A stretch of DNA of 39,124 bases from Coemansia sp. RSA 922 (taxonomy: Eukaryota > Kickxellomycota > Kickxellomycetes > Kickxellales > Kickxellaceae): positions 1 through 39,124 of the forward strand of contig JANBQS010000084.1 of the NCBI GenBank assembly GCA_027577415.1, given 5' to 3'. The position numbers and the translations under genes are program-made. The notes under the pieces were generated by a model. It saw only the letters and a program-made list of their open reading frames with translations. It was not told the origin of the DNA and did not search any database. Shown in pieces: positions 37,287-39,124 of this stretch. Position 1 is the stretch's first letter, and every line of letters begins with the position of its first letter.

Positions 37287-38963
37287 ATGTCCCACCATTT
37301 GTCACCTGCTCAAGCACTTCCTGAAGATGTTCTACGCTCAATCCTTCAGTGGGTAACACAAGAAAAGAGGTCGCCATTGCATAGGTATAGTTGCCAACTG
37401 GACAACTTGAAGCAGTTGCTGGCCGTGAGTTTAAGTTAGCGACAGATAGCTCTTGAATGTCTGTGGAGAAAGCTAGACCTTGACATTAACCACAAGACAA
37501 ATAAAGTGCGTCTTGAATGTCCAAGATGGGTAAAGTATAATTGGTTGCCAATTAATGCCGCCAACTTTGTTAGAGAGATTCATATGAGTGCTTCTATGCC
37601 CAGTATTGCTAGTGGGGTTGCTCACAAACTTCTTGATGACTATATTGGAGATACCAAATCCTTTCCATTAGTCAGCAAGCTCACTGTCAGTGTATCAGAC
37701 TATGAGACCCAACATGTTAATGCTAAAGAAACTGCCATTAATAATGTACTTGAGTTTGCCCAGTTACTCAAGTCAATGGCACCAGCAGCAACAACAGCAG
37801 AGATAAAATGGTACCAAGACCGGACACAAATCATAAACCTTAGGGAAAAAGGTGAAAACAGTTTGGAGGAAGAAATACTGGCGACACTTGCGAATGAGAT
37901 TTATGCCGGCATTAAACGTGCAAGCTTTGACCTGGAGGCAGTTGATGCTGTAAATTTATCAACAGTTGACTTTATTCCGTCACTTTCGCTGGTCAGCCTA
38001 GGTGTTACGCATGCATCAGATTTGGGCACAAGCCTGATGCACAAGTCCGCAAGTACGCTTCAGAACCTAGAAATTGCCATAGACAATGCTAACGCTCTAA
38101 TCTATGATATAAATGGCAACGCGGTTGTATATCCAAACCTGGAGCATTTGTTAGTGACTTCACGTGCCCACAGCAATCTTGATACAAATGAAATGTCAAA
38201 TTCAACTGTACCATTTCCTGTTTTAAGAACATTGAGACTGGGCACATCATATCCATTTCATAACGATGTGCTATTCAAAGGCAATGCAGCCACCCTGGAG
38301 TATCTGCATATCTCTCTAGATTATGAAACTATTGGTATACTTAGCCGGGAGCGAGTATTTGAAAGCAAAAACAAGGCCCTGCGGCATGTATATATCACCA
38401 GTCGTAGTTCTGATCGGGACTCTTCTGCTAATTCCAAAGTGGATATAAACAAGTTTTTGAATTATTTGGTAAGCACTGCTAGAGCATTGACATTGAGGGA
38501 ACAAAAATGGATCAAAGCTTGTATATTAGCAGCGCAACATGGCCAAGGGTTCCAAAACATCCAGGTGTTTCAAATTAGTATACTTGGTCTACCACTTTTT
38601 GATGTGCTAAGCCTATTAAAGGTACTTCCGGCCCTTATTGAGCTTAGAGGCAGCATATATTGTCTGGGACAAGTGCTTGAGAACATTCCATCCGAGGAAC
38701 TGCCTGACCATATAGCTTCCACATATTGTGATGCAGGTAAAAATCTGCAAGTTTGGAAAATGGATACTGTAATCTGTATGACCACTTCTGAAACCATTGT
38801 TAATATTTTGTGGTTGGCACTGGTATGTCCCAATCTTTTGCGGGTAGAGTTAAAGCCTAGATCTATTCAAGCCAGCCATGCCAAGATAACCGACGCACTC
38901 AACAGTCAACGGTTTAGCAAATATGCACCTCAACTCAACCGACTTTTTAATGCTATTTGCTAG
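37287..38963 (+). pseudogene. F-box-like family member with nonsense codon (copy 8)
   Basis: The 5' part reads MSHHLSPAQALPEDVLRSIL in the conserved GCCACCATGTCC context. At codon 51 there is TAG (37437-37439) where intact paralogs have TGG, in SSSWRQIALECLW. The tryptophan of the F-box-like second helix is thus lost and the protein would end after 50 residues. The frame then continues cleanly for 507 codons to the normal stop, with YPFHNDVLFKGNAATLEYL, AAQHGQGFQNIQVF, ELPDHIASTYCDAGKNLQVW and FSKYAPQLNRLFNAI. Its N-terminal third matches copies 2 and 3, its body matches broken copy 1. A shortened protein lacking the F-box-like part could in theory start downstream, but no suitable ATG is near. 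Confidence 0.85.
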
Positions 38964-39124
38964 TTAAAAAGGTTTGGATAGCTAAGTATGGCAGTTTGCA
39001 GCACAACAAATTAGGTGACTGCACACCGAATGGATGAGGTCGTCATGTTTTTTTAGTGCACATTGCTGTTGTCTGCATACTACATTCAATTTTTTTTAAT
39101 ATACTTTACACTAAATTCATATTG

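Larger units (their letters stand above)
32881..38963 (+). repeat. Right tandem array: three F-box-like gene units
   Basis: Three units lie head-to-tail on the plus strand with starts at 33100, 35196 and 37287 (spacing 2096 and 2091 bp), the same period as the left array. Spacers share TTTGAGCTACATT, CCTACTTTTCAACAAGCC and TTGATATTTGCAATTTCCG with the left array. The array therefore points in the opposite direction, away from the core genes. Confidence 0.9.

Noticed and set aside
12975..37439. Reassigned stop codons (TAA/TAG read as amino acids) to explain the open paralogs
   Set aside because: Conserved genes such as RTP1 and the Ser-rich protein end at TAG and others at TAA at the expected lengths, and the paralog residues at the two sites differ (Gln and Trp). 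Simple mutation fits better.
11835..38963. The arrays as a transposon or an integrated virus
   Set aside because: No transposase, reverse transcriptase, terminal repeats or target-site duplications are visible; the units are gene-plus-promoter tandem duplicates.
1..39124. CRISPR array, bacterial operon, tRNA or rRNA genes
   Set aside because: No short regular repeats with spacers, no clusters of ribosome binding sites, and no cloverleaf or rRNA-like sequence were seen by reading; all identifiable genes are eukaryotic.

Overview
The window reads as nuclear DNA of an early-diverging fungus, most likely a Kickxellales-like member of the Zoopagomycota. The evidence is eukaryotic gene content (WDR6/Trm734, RTP1/TANGO6, an SRA1-type protein, secretory-pathway enzymes), CT-rich leaders before ATGs (often in a GCCACCATG context), and fungal wall-directed proteins (an AA11-like copper oxygenase and two CBM19-like chitin-binding tails). 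A PduO/MMAB-type cobalamin adenosyltransferase is also present, which fits a non-Dikarya fungus that kept vitamin B12 use. Every gene can be read without introns. The lineage is an inference; no rRNA or marker gene is present.

Left region (1-11.7 kb): a two-repeat protein of unknown function with an uncertain start; the cobalamin adenosyltransferase, divergent from a tiny single-pass membrane protein; an SRA1/Sec31-type protein; a 780 bp gap with a GC-rich, gene-like relic; a large Ser-rich secreted protein ending in a CBM19-like module; a secreted protein made of four ~100-residue repeats with no family I recognise; and the tRNA-methylation cofactor WDR6/Trm734.

The centre of interest is a family of F-box-like proteins of about 560 residues. 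Five copies lie head-to-tail on the minus strand (11.8-22.1 kb) and three on the plus strand (33.0-39.0 kb). Start-to-start spacing is nearly constant at 2.07-2.10 kb, and the promoter spacer is duplicated with each unit. The two arrays point outward from a 10 kb core holding RTP1/TANGO6, a strongly diverged ninth member of the same family, a disordered protein, the AA11-like oxygenase and a serine carboxypeptidase. Three of the eight array copies are broken, each by a different single lesion inside the frame, and two have also lost the ancestral start codon. Intact copies look like mosaics: N-terminal F-box modules, central segments and C-terminal segments occur in different combinations, and the best match of a segment often lies in the opposite array.

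Taken together, the region looks like a fast-evolving, birth-and-death set of candidate SCF ubiquitin-ligase substrate receptors kept variable by tandem duplication and gene conversion, next to conserved housekeeping genes and secreted cell-wall genes. The substrates are unknown; the sequence shows the shuffling, not its purpose.
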